From Lentisphaerae bacterium ADurb.Bin242 (lineage in GTDB: Bacteria > Verrucomicrobiota > Lentisphaeria > Victivallales > UBA1829), in assembly GCA_002069785.1 (NCBI GenBank), contig MWCA01000005.1:50622-114621 (forward strand): a DNA stretch of 64,000 bases, read 5' to 3'. The position numbers and the translations under genes were made by a program. Every line of letters begins with the position of its first letter. The stretch's first letter is position 1. Below, piece by piece: positions 41,860 through 50,295 of this stretch. A model generated the notes under the pieces. The model was not told the DNA's origin. It ran no database searches and worked only from the letters and a program-made list of their open reading frames with translations.

Positions 41860-44406
41860 TTACCGAACCTCCCGCAGCGATACCCGGTCGATCAGGATCG
41901 TGTCACCGTCTTGAAGACCGCCGCCCCAGCAACGGAGCGCGACCGTGCCGCTGGATGGAGGAACGGTGAAATCGATCTGCTGGGTGTGAAAATCTTTGTT
42001 TTCGGAAACCGCCGCCGACACGGTTTTGTTGTCGGCCGTCTTGATGTTCAATTGCCATTTTTTACTTGCCGGACTACGGAAACAAAGTTCCGCGCGGTAG
42101 CGTTTCCCCGGCGTGAGTTTGTGAGTCTGCTGCAACAGCAGATTTCCCGGTGTTCCGCGGAAGACGATTTGAAGCGCACGGCTGCCCGAACGAAAATTTT
42201 TATAATCATAAGAAGCGTCGAACTTCGCTGTCTGCGTCGTGGTGACCGTCCAGCCGCGATGTGCTGGCGTGTTCAGCGATTTGTCCGGCAGCGCGGCATC
42301 CTGCGACTGGTCGGGATTCCACGCAAGTTCAGGTCCGGCGGGCTGCATGTTTTTTTGAATCTCTTCCTCCTCTCCGGCGAGGCGGCGCACCGAAACGGAT
42401 TCGATCAGGCTCGCTTTGCCTGCGGCGGATTTAGTCCCCCAGAGCCGCAATGTGATCCGTCCGGAATTCGGGGGCGTGACGAAATCGACTTGCAGGGTTT
42501 GACGTTCGCGCGTATTCACCGCGCGGATTTGAAACGCCTTTTTCGCCGCATTGAATATGCTTAATTGCAGAATCAGCGGTTCTTCGGCGCGCACCGTTGC
42601 GGATGCGCGGTAACGCGTTCCCGGCTGAAGGTCCAGGGACCGCTCGAGCTGCCAGTTGCCGGATACATTCTGCAGTGCGATTCGAAGGGCGCGCGGATTT
42701 TTCGGGGTTGCTTCTTCATACCCGAAATGGCCTGCGGCGGGATCGATCGGTTTTTCCGCGGAAGAGACCATTTTCATCGTCCAGTTTTCCGCCAGGCGGT
42801 TTCCCTGCGGGGGAACAAGGGGCGGGATCGCCAGTTCGTCGCCGGAAACCTGATATTTCCTGACGGGAAGCAGGGAACCTGTCAACTCTTTCCAGCGATA
42901 GGAACCGTCTTCCGTGCGGACGCAGAGGAGCAGGCGTTCGCCGAGGACAACCTGGCGTCCGAACCAGTCCGCGGCGGGTTCGGGAAGGTCTTCCGGATCG
43001 TCCAGCCATACCGTCGAGGGAAGCTGGACATCGGTTCCGCCCGCGGTCCGGGTCGTTCCGTCGACCACCACCGGATGCTCGACGTTAATGAAACGGTTTC
43101 CGGCGATGAGTTCCCCCTGTCCGGGAACGGTGCCGGAGAGTGCAAAACCGATTCTGGCGTTTGAAATCAGGTTGTTCATGAAACTGTTATTGAAACCGCT
43201 GCGCACCACGAAGGCTTCCTGCGGCATGTCGTGAACCACATTGCCCGCCCAGAGCGAACGGCCGCTGTTGCACTCGAATCCGAAGCTCTCGTCGATCGCC
43301 AGGGCGCGGCCGTCGACGACATTGTTGACCACCGAGACAAAGTGTTCCTTGCCTCCTGTTTTGATTTCGATCACCGACCGCCATCCGGAATTTTCACAGA
43401 TGTTGCCCTGGACGAGCGCACGGCTGGCTTTGAGGTAGATGGCGGCTCCGGCAAGGCGGCGGTGTTTTTTCTGGTCTGTGTCGATCCAGTGTCCGCGCAG
43501 AATGGTTCCGTCGGCAGTGCGCATCTGGCGGCCGATCGCTTCGCCGGGAACGGGTTCGCCCCGGTTGACGTCGCGGACGATATTGCCCTGTACCGAAACA
43601 TTGTGTCCGTAGATCAGAATGCCCTGGATGTAGGAATCTTTTTCCGTCGCGCCAAGTCCTCCGCGAAGCAAGCGGTTGTCATGTACGATGGCGTTGGGCA
43701 AATGCAAGGTGCAATTGTCCGCGATCTGCCCGCTTTTGCCGAGCAGGATTCCACGCCGTCCGAAGTTGCGCAAGGTATTCTGACAGACGACCGCGCCGCC
43801 GGGCATCGGACAGTCGAAGTGAATGGGTTCGTCCGAACCCTCGAATTCGCAATTCCTGATGACGAGGTTCCCGAGTTCCGTATAGGCGACGGCGGCGGAT
43901 TTTTCGCGGCATTCGAACCGGCTGTCGGCAATCTCCACCGATCGGATCGGTTTGCGGCCCGTCTCTTTGAGATACCCGTCAATACCGTTGAACGAACGGA
44001 TCGTCATGTTGTGCAATTTGAGCGTGCCGCCGTCGTTTTTATTCAGGTCGACAGCGCTGGCGCGCCGGGCGGCGTAGTGTCCGCGCTGTCCGCTGGTTTC
44101 CATATTGATCAGTTCGCCCGGTTTGCCGACGCCTTGCAGGATGAGCGTGCCGCCGAGATGACGGATCAGCGTCGGGAGTCTGCCGGTCAGCACGGCGCCG
44201 TTCTCGAAAACCAGGGTCAAATCCCGCTTCACCGTCAGCGGTTCGGCGATTTCATATTTCCCCGGAGGGAGCTTGATGTAATCACTTCCGGCGATCAGAC
44301 GGGCGAATTCCGCGCTTTGTTCGGCGGGATTTGCAAAATGCTTCAACTCGGCGCTTCCGGCGGAGAACAGGATGCCCGACAGGATTGAAAACAGGATTTG
44401 TTTCAT
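41860..44406 (-). CDS. Secreted right-handed beta-helix protein with two C-terminal carbohydrate-binding-like domains
   Basis: This 848-residue protein starts with a signal peptide (MKQILFSILSGILFSAGSA). Residues about 35-430 show the pectate-lyase-like beta-helix pattern: DYIKLPPGKYEIAEPLTV, LTLVFENGAVLTG and repeated short N-I-V strands such as NLVIRNCEFEG and NVSVQGNIVRDV. Two similar beta-sandwich units follow (about 600-690 and 745-845), each with RYRA, a TPP/VPP-NSG-type segment and RLWG/RCWG. It probably binds and cleaves a uronate- or sulfate-rich polysaccharide. It lies 155 bases after a pseudopilin gene on the same strand (cassette 4). Confidence 0.75.
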   Translation of the reverse strand: MKQILFSILSGILFSAGSAELKHFANPAEQSAEFARLIAGSDYIKLPPGKYEIAEPLTVKRDLTLVFENGAVLTGRLPTLIRHLGGTLILQGVGKPGELINMETSGQRGHYAARRASAVDLNKNDGGTLKLHNMTIRSFNGIDGYLKETGRKPIRSVEIADSRFECREKSAAVAYTELGNLVIRNCEFEGSDEPIHFDCPMPGGAVVCQNTLRNFGRRGILLGKSGQIADNCTLHLPNAIVHDNRLLRGGLGATEKDSYIQGILIYGHNVSVQGNIVRDVNRGEPVPGEAIGRQMRTADGTILRGHWIDTDQKKHRRLAGAAIYLKASRALVQGNICENSGWRSVIEIKTGGKEHFVSVVNNVVDGRALAIDESFGFECNSGRSLWAGNVVHDMPQEAFVVRSGFNNSFMNNLISNARIGFALSGTVPGQGELIAGNRFINVEHPVVVDGTTRTAGGTDVQLPSTVWLDDPEDLPEPAADWFGRQVVLGERLLLCVRTEDGSYRWKELTGSLLPVRKYQVSGDELAIPPLVPPQGNRLAENWTMKMVSSAEKPIDPAAGHFGYEEATPKNPRALRIALQNVSGNWQLERSLDLQPGTRYRASATVRAEEPLILQLSIFNAAKKAFQIRAVNTRERQTLQVDFVTPPNSGRITLRLWGTKSAAGKASLIESVSVRRLAGEEEEIQKNMQPAGPELAWNPDQSQDAALPDKSLNTPAHRGWTVTTTQTAKFDASYDYKNFRSGSRALQIVFRGTPGNLLLQQTHKLTPGKRYRAELCFRSPASKKWQLNIKTADNKTVSAAVSENKDFHTQQIDFTVPPSSGTVALRCWGGGLQDGDTILIDRVSLREVR

Positions 44407-44561
44407 GATTTTCTATTTCTCCCGGTTCAGTTTTTTGACGCTGATTCAGCGGAATTGTTTGTGTGACGTGGAAATCAAGTTTCCGGCCGGCTTTGGCGCT
44501 TCGTGTCCGGAGAATGATTCCATTCCGGTTCGGCGGAGAGCGGATTCAGATGAATTCATGT

Positions 44562-45278
44562 TCAGAAGATTCCATTATTGGTTGCTCTGGCATAGGTCAT
44601 CCAGGTATCTCCGGTAATGTCCACTTTGCGTAAAGGCGCGGTATGGCCGTCGGAATAAAAAACATTTGCCTGTCCGCTGTGGCGCATGTGAAGTGTCCGG
44701 TTGCTGCCAATCCCCACACCGCGCGATGCAACCGAAGGATCGGACATCATCAAGGCGTTCGCCTGATACAAATCCCGCGTATGGATGCTGTCACCGCCGA
44801 GCGGGACTTTCTGGAATTCTCCCCGGGCGATGGTCGAACGGCGGATGTGGTAATAGGTCGGATCGGCGGTGTAATTGCCCAGTTCCCCGAACAACGTAGT
44901 ACCTTTGGCCAATCCGTAGGAACGACCACCATAGCTGTTCCAACCACCGCTTTCGGCAGCGACATACTGGGCGGAAGGACACAGAAAAATGGTATCATAG
45001 CTGTATTTCCTGGCATCCGGAAGGTGACGGTCATACACCAGAACACCTGCCCAACCGTAGGTTCTGCCGTCGACAATGGAGGAGGCAGCGGGAAAAAAGT
45101 CCTTGTTGACGTCGGCATAGGATTGCAGGCCCATGACGCAGCTTTTGAGATTGGCGATACATTTGATTCCCTTCGCGCGTTCCTTCGCCTGATTCAAGGC
45201 GGGCAGGAGCAGCGAGGCCAATATGGCAATAATGGATATAACGACCAAGAGTTCTATAAGTGTAAATTTCTTATTCAT
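44562..45278 (-). CDS. Pseudopilin-like protein (cassette 4)
   Basis: The start at 45278 has GAGGAGG 9 bases upstream and gives 238 residues. It begins [20 protein letters not shown], with Lys at -1 in place of Gly and only a four-residue leader. KCIANLKS follows the helix, and [14 protein letters not shown] near the C-terminus is a full H-x9-DG element. FLCPSAQ in the middle matches similar CP motifs in the other three copies. It lies between an FAD oxidoreductase (207 bases upstream) and the beta-helix protein (155 bases downstream). Confidence 0.85.
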   Translation of the reverse strand: MNKKFTLIELLVVISIIAILASLLLPALNQAKERAKGIKCIANLKSCVMGLQSYADVNKDFFPAASSIVDGRTYGWAGVLVYDRHLPDARKYSYDTIFLCPSAQYVAAESGGWNSYGGRSYGLAKGTTLFGELGNYTADPTYYHIRRSTIARGEFQKVPLGGDSIHTRDLYQANALMMSDPSVASRGVGIGSNRTLHMRHSGQANVFYSDGHTAPLRKVDITGDTWMTYARATNNGIF

Positions 45279-45485
45279 CCGGGAATCCTCCTCTGAGCCG
45301 CGCGACCGCATCCGGGCTCTTTTTTGATGTTGTATTGTTTCACTTTCCCGATCCGTTCTTACCGGGTCGTCTTCCCGGTCCGGTCTACCGATATGACCTT
45401 CAACAAATATGACTCTTTTCGTAAGACACCTCCTTTTCAGCGACGGGCTGTATGAGTTCAGGCGAATATGGGGACATGAAAAGGG

Positions 45486-46718
45486 TCATCTGCAAAGTTC
45501 CTCCTTTGCGAAGACGCATCCCTGTGCTTTCATCGCATCCCGCAATTTCGCATAAGGCGGGAAGTCCAATGCCGCGGCGATTCCCGCCGCCTGCCCGGTG
45601 CCGATGCAGACCGGAATCAGCCGTACCGCAGAAATCGCGCGCGGCTCGATCCCGATGCAGCGTCCGGCCGCCGCCAGGTTCGACACCGCCGCCGCGCGCA
45701 ATGCTCCGTAAGGCACCGGGCGATGCCCGTTCGCATCGCTCAGCCACGGACTGCTGAACTGTTTGACATAATGTTCTCCGTAGGAGCGTTTGCCGACGGC
45801 GACCGGTTCCGCGACCGGAGCGTTTCCATCGAGGTCGTCGCAGCGGATGGTTTCGACGGCTTCGATGTTGCACGATGCGCGGACTCCGATGTTCGGCGCG
45901 ACCGAAACGACTTCGCACCGGCGGAACTCCGGAAATTCCCTGCGGAGCCACCGCACGATCACATCAATCTGTTCGCGAAGCTCGATATCCATGCGGGTGA
46001 GGTCCCGGGGATCGATCGCGTCGCCCGATACTGCGCTCAGGTTGAGCAGCAGCTGACTGCTGTGTCCCAGCGTTGTCCCCATGAAACGGTCCTGGTGCGG
46101 ATACGGAAATTGTTTTTCCGCAAAACGGCGCTGGAGATCGGCTTTGTCGAAATGCCCCACCCCGATGATTTTAAACAGCAGCGTTTTGGTCATGGTTTCA
46201 TCGGAGGTGCCGTGCATGACCGGCAAATTCGCCAGACGGGCCAGAACCGCGTCACCGGTCGCGTCCACGAAGTTGCGCGCGGTCAATGTGAAGACCCGTC
46301 CTGTACAGCAGACGGAAATATTCAGGATGCGGCCGTTCCCGCATGACGCGCCGATGAGTGTCGTATAGAAAAGCATGTCGACGCCCGCGCGCCGGAGCAG
46401 GCGCGTCATCGCCAGCTGGATGCGGTCTTCGGTCGTGGTGAGCGAATTTCCCATGATTACGGAATCCGGCGCAAGTTCGTCGACAAGTTTGCCGGGCGCC
46501 CCGCCGAAAACCTTTCCATTGAGCGAGCCGATCCCTGAAAGCACCGGACACCCGCCAAAAACCGCCACGCCGCCCGGCCCCGCGTTCCGATCAATCAACA
46601 GCACGCGTTTGCCGAGCGTCGCTGCGCCGAGGGCCGCCCCGAAACCGGCCGGTCCGGCGCCGGCGATGATTACATCGTATTCATGCGGGCCGCTTCCGGC
46701 CGCATCGGTTATCCTCAT
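45486..46718 (-). CDS. FAD-dependent oxidoreductase
   Basis: This 410-residue protein has the N-terminal dinucleotide fold DVIIAGAGPAGFGAALGAAT and then VLLIDRNAGPGG. A central FVDATGDAVLARLA motif and a C-terminal IGIEPRAISAVRLIPVCIGTG segment, where the second FAD contact lies, match the FAD_oxidored family. No signal peptide is seen. The substrate is unknown; family members are common near glycan-degrading genes in this phylum. GGGAG precedes the ATG, and a TTGAAA-16-TATAAT promoter with an inverted repeat lies just upstream, shared with a divergent AraC regulator. Confidence 0.8.
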   Translation of the reverse strand: MRITDAAGSGPHEYDVIIAGAGPAGFGAALGAATLGKRVLLIDRNAGPGGVAVFGGCPVLSGIGSLNGKVFGGAPGKLVDELAPDSVIMGNSLTTTEDRIQLAMTRLLRRAGVDMLFYTTLIGASCGNGRILNISVCCTGRVFTLTARNFVDATGDAVLARLANLPVMHGTSDETMTKTLLFKIIGVGHFDKADLQRRFAEKQFPYPHQDRFMGTTLGHSSQLLLNLSAVSGDAIDPRDLTRMDIELREQIDVIVRWLRREFPEFRRCEVVSVAPNIGVRASCNIEAVETIRCDDLDGNAPVAEPVAVGKRSYGEHYVKQFSSPWLSDANGHRPVPYGALRAAAVSNLAAAGRCIGIEPRAISAVRLIPVCIGTGQAAGIAAALDFPPYAKLRDAMKAQGCVFAKEELCR

Positions 46719-46747
46719 GAAAATCTCCCATTTTATGTTTTGACTTT

Positions 46748-46775
46748 ATTATAATCGGATTTGAAATAGTTTCAA
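46748..46775 (-). promoter_or_regulatory. Promoter with inverted repeat for the FAD oxidoreductase gene
   Basis: On the minus strand TTGAAA (46770-46775), a 16-bp spacer and TATAAT (46748-46753) form a strong promoter. The -35 box is one arm of the inverted repeat TTGAAA-TAG-TTTCAA (46761-46775). A protein bound there would cover the -35 box. Confidence 0.55.
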
Positions 46776-46853
46776 TGGATTTTTTTACTATTTTTTTATA
46801 ATAATATGCTATAAAATATTGAAAAATATAAAAATCAGGCGATATTATGGAAT

Positions 46854-47699
46854 ATGAAAGAGGCCGATACACAAGATTTTGAACCTATCACACGGGAAAA
46901 TGCGCCCCTGCGGATGCGTGCGCTCTGGCGTGATGCGGAACAGCGTTTCGGCGTCGGGCTGACGCTCCACGATCATGCGGGCGTATTCATCATGCCGGAC
47001 AACCTGCGGCTTCTGCCGGATTGCAACGTGCACCGGTTCCCGTGCTGCGCCTACAAACAGGGGAAACGCCTGCGGTGCATCGCACATTGCCGTTTCGAAG
47101 CAATGGAACGCGCCGCGACATGCAAACGTCCCTTTCATTTCCGTTGCTGGCGGGGGATTCACGAAACGGTGATGCCGCTTTTCCGGGGCCGCGAACATGT
47201 CGCTACGATTTTCGCCGGGGCGTACCGCGACAAGGAAGCGCCGACAGGATTTTCCGCCCGGTACCGGAAGCTCTATGAGGCGATGCCTCCCTGGGACGAT
47301 GCCCGCGGGGCGTCTCTGGCCGATGCGCTCTATGTCATCGGATACGCGCTGCTGAGAATTGCGGATAATCTGCGCGAACAATATGCGTTCGAACCGGGAC
47401 GGCGCGGCGCAATCCGGCGCTTCCTGAGCCGGCGGGGATGTTCGGACGTGGGACTGGAAGACTTGGCGGAGGAGCTCGGAATTTCCGTGTCGCGGACATC
47501 GCATCTGCTCCATAAACTTTTCGGAAAGGGATATGCCGAATTGCGCAACGAGGAGCGTGTCCGGCGCGCGGAACAGCTCCTGCACGACGGTTTTCTCCTC
47601 AAGGACGTCGCGCGGCAGACCGGATTCCGGAACGAGTTCTACTTCAGCCGGGTCTTCAAAAAATTGCGCGGTGTTCCGCCCGGCACATGCCGACGATGA
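46854..47699 (+). CDS. AraC-family regulator with PocR-like cysteine-rich sensor domain
   Basis: This 281-residue protein has a PocR-like N-terminal domain (about 15-135) with clustered cysteines (FPCCAYKQGKRLRCIAHC) and FRCWRGIHETVMPL. It aligns with the regulator at 27640 (shared CW-[KR]-G-x4-V-x-PL). The C-terminal AraC HTH pair covers about 190-280 (VGLEDLAEELGISVSRTSHL, then LLKDVARQTGFRNEFYFSRV). It diverges from the FAD oxidoreductase-pseudopilin-beta-helix genes and is their likely regulator. The ribosome site is weak and the start is only moderately certain. Confidence 0.82.
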   Translation: MKEADTQDFEPITRENAPLRMRALWRDAEQRFGVGLTLHDHAGVFIMPDNLRLLPDCNVHRFPCCAYKQGKRLRCIAHCRFEAMERAATCKRPFHFRCWRGIHETVMPLFRGREHVATIFAGAYRDKEAPTGFSARYRKLYEAMPPWDDARGASLADALYVIGYALLRIADNLREQYAFEPGRRGAIRRFLSRRGCSDVGLEDLAEELGISVSRTSHLLHKLFGKGYAELRNEERVRRAEQLLHDGFLLKDVARQTGFRNEFYFSRVFKKLRGVPPGTCRR

Positions 47700-47843
47700 A
47701 TGATGGACAACTCGACGTTGCTGTTCTTTTTCATCAAACAGTTTTCTGCCAAACAGATATTTTCTGCATGCCTGTAATACGCATACATCCGTCCATGCGC
47801 TTTCCAGCTGAAAATAAAATTTGATTTTTTTCTTCTTTGCCTA

Positions 47844-47888
47844 TTGACAAAACAACAATTCCGATTATACTATACAGTAGTAAACAGT
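47844..47888 (+). promoter_or_regulatory. Promoter and repeats for cassette 3
   Basis: TTGACA (47844-47849), a 16-bp spacer and TATACT (47866-47871) form a near-consensus promoter. TACTA-TACAG-TAGTA (47868-47882) is an inverted repeat covering the -10 box and start point. ACAGT is repeated 10 bp apart (47874-47878 and 47884-47888). These are candidate operator sequences for the regulator at 48505. Confidence 0.65.
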
Positions 47889-47924
47889 TCTATTTTTCAA
47901 CCGGATGAAGAGAAAGGCGGCACC

Positions 47925-48500
47925 ATGAAAAAACTCATGCTATTTACAGCTCTCCTGATGTCGGGAGCCGTTTTTGCGCAGAATGTCCATCAGTCCGCAG
48001 ACGATGCAACACGCGGACAGTCCCTTGTCAAAGACGGAACATTCCTGGTGGAACGGAAACAGAATCTTTTCGGAAACTGGCTCGCCAATTTCCGGATATT
48101 GGAGCAGAACCCGGAATTGATCACTCTCGACAAGAGCATTTCGCTTAAAGACGGGCAGTCGATCCGGCTTTCCAATCCGAAGGGGCCGAATATCGGGCTG
48201 ATGCAGACGCTCAAAGGGATCAAGCCGTCTACGAAGTACCGGATCAGCTATTATCTCAAGTATGCGGATATCAATCCCGATAACCCGGAGGCGTTCGGCG
48301 GAGCGGTCCTCAACCTCTGGCACGCGGGCAACAAATGGTTTCCCGCAAAAGCCCTGCGGGGCACAAGCGACTGGAAGCGCTATGAATTCTTCTATACCAC
48401 CGACGCAAAGGCCGCTCCGGAGCTTACGCTCAGCCTCATGATCATCAACGCCAAAGGCACTGCATGGTTTGACGATGTACAGTTTATTGAAGTGAAATAA
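47925..48500 (+). CDS. Small secreted carbohydrate-binding-like protein
   Basis: From the ATG at 47925 (AAGGCGG upstream) this is 191 residues with a signal peptide (MKKLMLFTALLMSGAVFAQ). The mature part is one beta-sandwich domain: VKDGTF, SLKDGQSIRL, STKYRISYYLKY, AGNKWFPAKAL, and finally GTAWFDDVQFIEV. The same ordered motifs form the C-terminal domain of the DUF4838 protein encoded at 50296 in the same operon. It therefore looks like a free-standing copy of that binding domain. No catalytic residues are apparent. It is the first gene of cassette 3, 4 bases before the regulator. Confidence 0.72.
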   Translation: MKKLMLFTALLMSGAVFAQNVHQSADDATRGQSLVKDGTFLVERKQNLFGNWLANFRILEQNPELITLDKSISLKDGQSIRLSNPKGPNIGLMQTLKGIKPSTKYRISYYLKYADINPDNPEAFGGAVLNLWHAGNKWFPAKALRGTSDWKRYEFFYTTDAKAAPELTLSLMIINAKGTAWFDDVQFIEVK

Positions 48501-48504
48501 TCCT

Positions 48505-49587
48505 ATGAACATTGCTCCCGACATATCGAAAAAAGATCAGATCGCCCAATATCTCCGGGGCAGGATCCGGAACAACATCTATCCGGCGGGGAAACGGCTC
48601 GAAAGCGTTCGCAGCCTTGCAGATGACTTCGATGTCAGCCTCAAAATAGTGACGGATGCGCTTTCCGATCTGGAGAAAGAGGGGCTTGTCCGGCGCGAGG
48701 CCGGGCGCGGAGTTTTCGCAGAACAGGGCAGAAAACTGCTTTTCGTCTTTATCGGAGGAGATATCGAAGCACCCTATCATTACTATTCCCCGGGCGTGGA
48801 AGAAAGGGCGAAGGAGCGCCGCATCAAGGTGGAGCGTCTGCCGCTGGCATTCATTCGCAGCAATGCGGGCTGCAATCTTGCGCAGCAGTTCAAGCGAGAC
48901 TATTTCGGGATCATTTTTGACGGCTATTACATGCGCGGAGACGAGCCGGAGGTCAACTTTTTTCAGGAGACAGGGCTTCCCGTGGTTCTTCCTCATGCGC
49001 TTACAGGCGACAATGAGACAACGCCTTTCATGGTGATCCATCCCGATTTCAAGCAGGCATTTTCCGATGGCGTCCGTTGCCTTTACGAAAAAGGGCACCG
49101 CAGAATCGCAACGCTGACATTCGACGTGGACGATGCTTTTCGCGGTTATACGAAGGAGGAGTATCTCGCGTTTCTGGAGGGGCTCGGCTGCGAGACTCCC
49201 GAAGCATTCCTGGTTCAGACAAAATATGGGGAAAATGAGATTGCCCGGGGAATTTCCCGTTTGCTGAAGAAGGCAAAGAAGCCGACAGCATTGATGTGTG
49301 TTTCCGATTTTTTCGCCATGTATGCGATGAAAACAATGTGTCGGCTCGGAATCCGGATTCCCGAGGAGATTTCCGTCATGGGATTTTGCGGTTATCCGGG
49401 CGGCGAGGCATTGGAGCCGCCGCTTTCCAGCGTGGATATGCATTATCATGATGCCGGGCGGCTCGCGGTGGACACGGTTTGCCAGCCGGATTCATGGTTC
49501 GGAAAAGACGCGTCGAAACGTGTGATCGTCACATCGCATACGATCATTGAACGGAAAAGCATCAAGACACTTAAAAGAAAGGATTGA
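48505..49587 (+). CDS. GntR-HTH / LacI-type sensor transcriptional regulator (cassette 3)
   Basis: This 360-residue protein has a GntR winged helix (about 8-75: RLESVRSLADDFDVSLKIVT, then RREAGRGVFA) and a LacI-type effector domain. Its C-terminal motifs (SDFFAMYAMK, VMGFCGYPGG, PPLSSVDMHY, DSWFG) repeat those of the cassette 2 regulator almost word for word, so the two are recent paralogues. The gene lies 4 bases after the small binding protein and 3 bases before the pseudopilin. It is probably an autorepressor of the operon released by a sugar. Confidence 0.87.
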   Translation: MNIAPDISKKDQIAQYLRGRIRNNIYPAGKRLESVRSLADDFDVSLKIVTDALSDLEKEGLVRREAGRGVFAEQGRKLLFVFIGGDIEAPYHYYSPGVEERAKERRIKVERLPLAFIRSNAGCNLAQQFKRDYFGIIFDGYYMRGDEPEVNFFQETGLPVVLPHALTGDNETTPFMVIHPDFKQAFSDGVRCLYEKGHRRIATLTFDVDDAFRGYTKEEYLAFLEGLGCETPEAFLVQTKYGENEIARGISRLLKKAKKPTALMCVSDFFAMYAMKTMCRLGIRIPEEISVMGFCGYPGGEALEPPLSSVDMHYHDAGRLAVDTVCQPDSWFGKDASKRVIVTSHTIIERKSIKTLKRKD

Positions 49588-49590
49588 TCC

Positions 49591-50277
49591 ATGAGGAGAA
49601 TTTTTACTTTGATCGAACTGCTTATCGTGATTGCGATCATCGCCATTCTTACCGGGATGCTTCTGCCTGCTTTGGGAAAGGCACGCATGATGGCCAGGGC
49701 GACGGGTTGTCTCAGCAATCTCCGCCAGATCGGGATCGCCGTATCAGGGTATGCGGTCGATAATAACGGGTATTTTCCAGGATTCATTCAGGGAGCCGGA
49801 CTCTTTTACAAGGAAATGGAGCCTTATTTTCATTACAGCAACTCCAATGATTTCGGAGCCTGGAGGAAACAGAAGATTTATTTTTGCAGCGAGGACACCT
49901 ACCGTCTGGAAAATGCTTCATCCGATGCGTCTTCCCTGCACCGTTCCTATGGAATGAGTGAATATATGTGCCATCCGAATTGGCAGTTTCCGCGGACAGG
50001 GCTTCAGGAGCAGGATTGGGTCAAAATCGAGAAGGTGTCCCAGCCGAGTACAAAGCCTTATAAGACAGACAGCTATCATCCTGCTTGCAACCCCGTCGGT
50101 TTTGCATGGTATTCCTATCCGTTCAAAGCCGGGTCCGTTGCGACGGACGGCGGGCTTTCCTTCCGGCATAACGGAACATGCAACGTTCTGTTTGCCGATA
50201 TGCACGCTGAGCGCAGAACGGTGCAGTCTCTACGGGGAAAACGCGATATGGTAACTCCGGTAAAAGCCTACTGGTAA
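49591..50277 (+). CDS. Pseudopilin-like protein (cassette 3)
   Basis: This 228-residue protein begins MRRI and then [20 protein letters not shown]; residue -1 is Ile. GCLSNLRQ follows the helix, a CSED element corresponds to the middle cysteine motif of the other copies, and [14 protein letters not shown] near the C-terminus is the H-x9-D element. AAGGAT lies before the ATG. It is placed 3 bases after the regulator and 18 bases before the DUF4838 enzyme-like gene, the same order as cassettes 1 and 2. Confidence 0.86.
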   Translation: MRRIFTLIELLIVIAIIAILTGMLLPALGKARMMARATGCLSNLRQIGIAVSGYAVDNNGYFPGFIQGAGLFYKEMEPYFHYSNSNDFGAWRKQKIYFCSEDTYRLENASSDASSLHRSYGMSEYMCHPNWQFPRTGLQEQDWVKIEKVSQPSTKPYKTDSYHPACNPVGFAWYSYPFKAGSVATDGGLSFRHNGTCNVLFADMHAERRTVQSLRGKRDMVTPVKAYW

Positions 50278-50295
50278 AATTTGAAAGGAGAAAAA

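Noticed and set aside
45295..45330. GAGCC/GGCTC pair followed by TTTTTT
   Set aside because: No plus-strand gene ends here and the stem is only 5 bp with a 15-base loop; probably chance.
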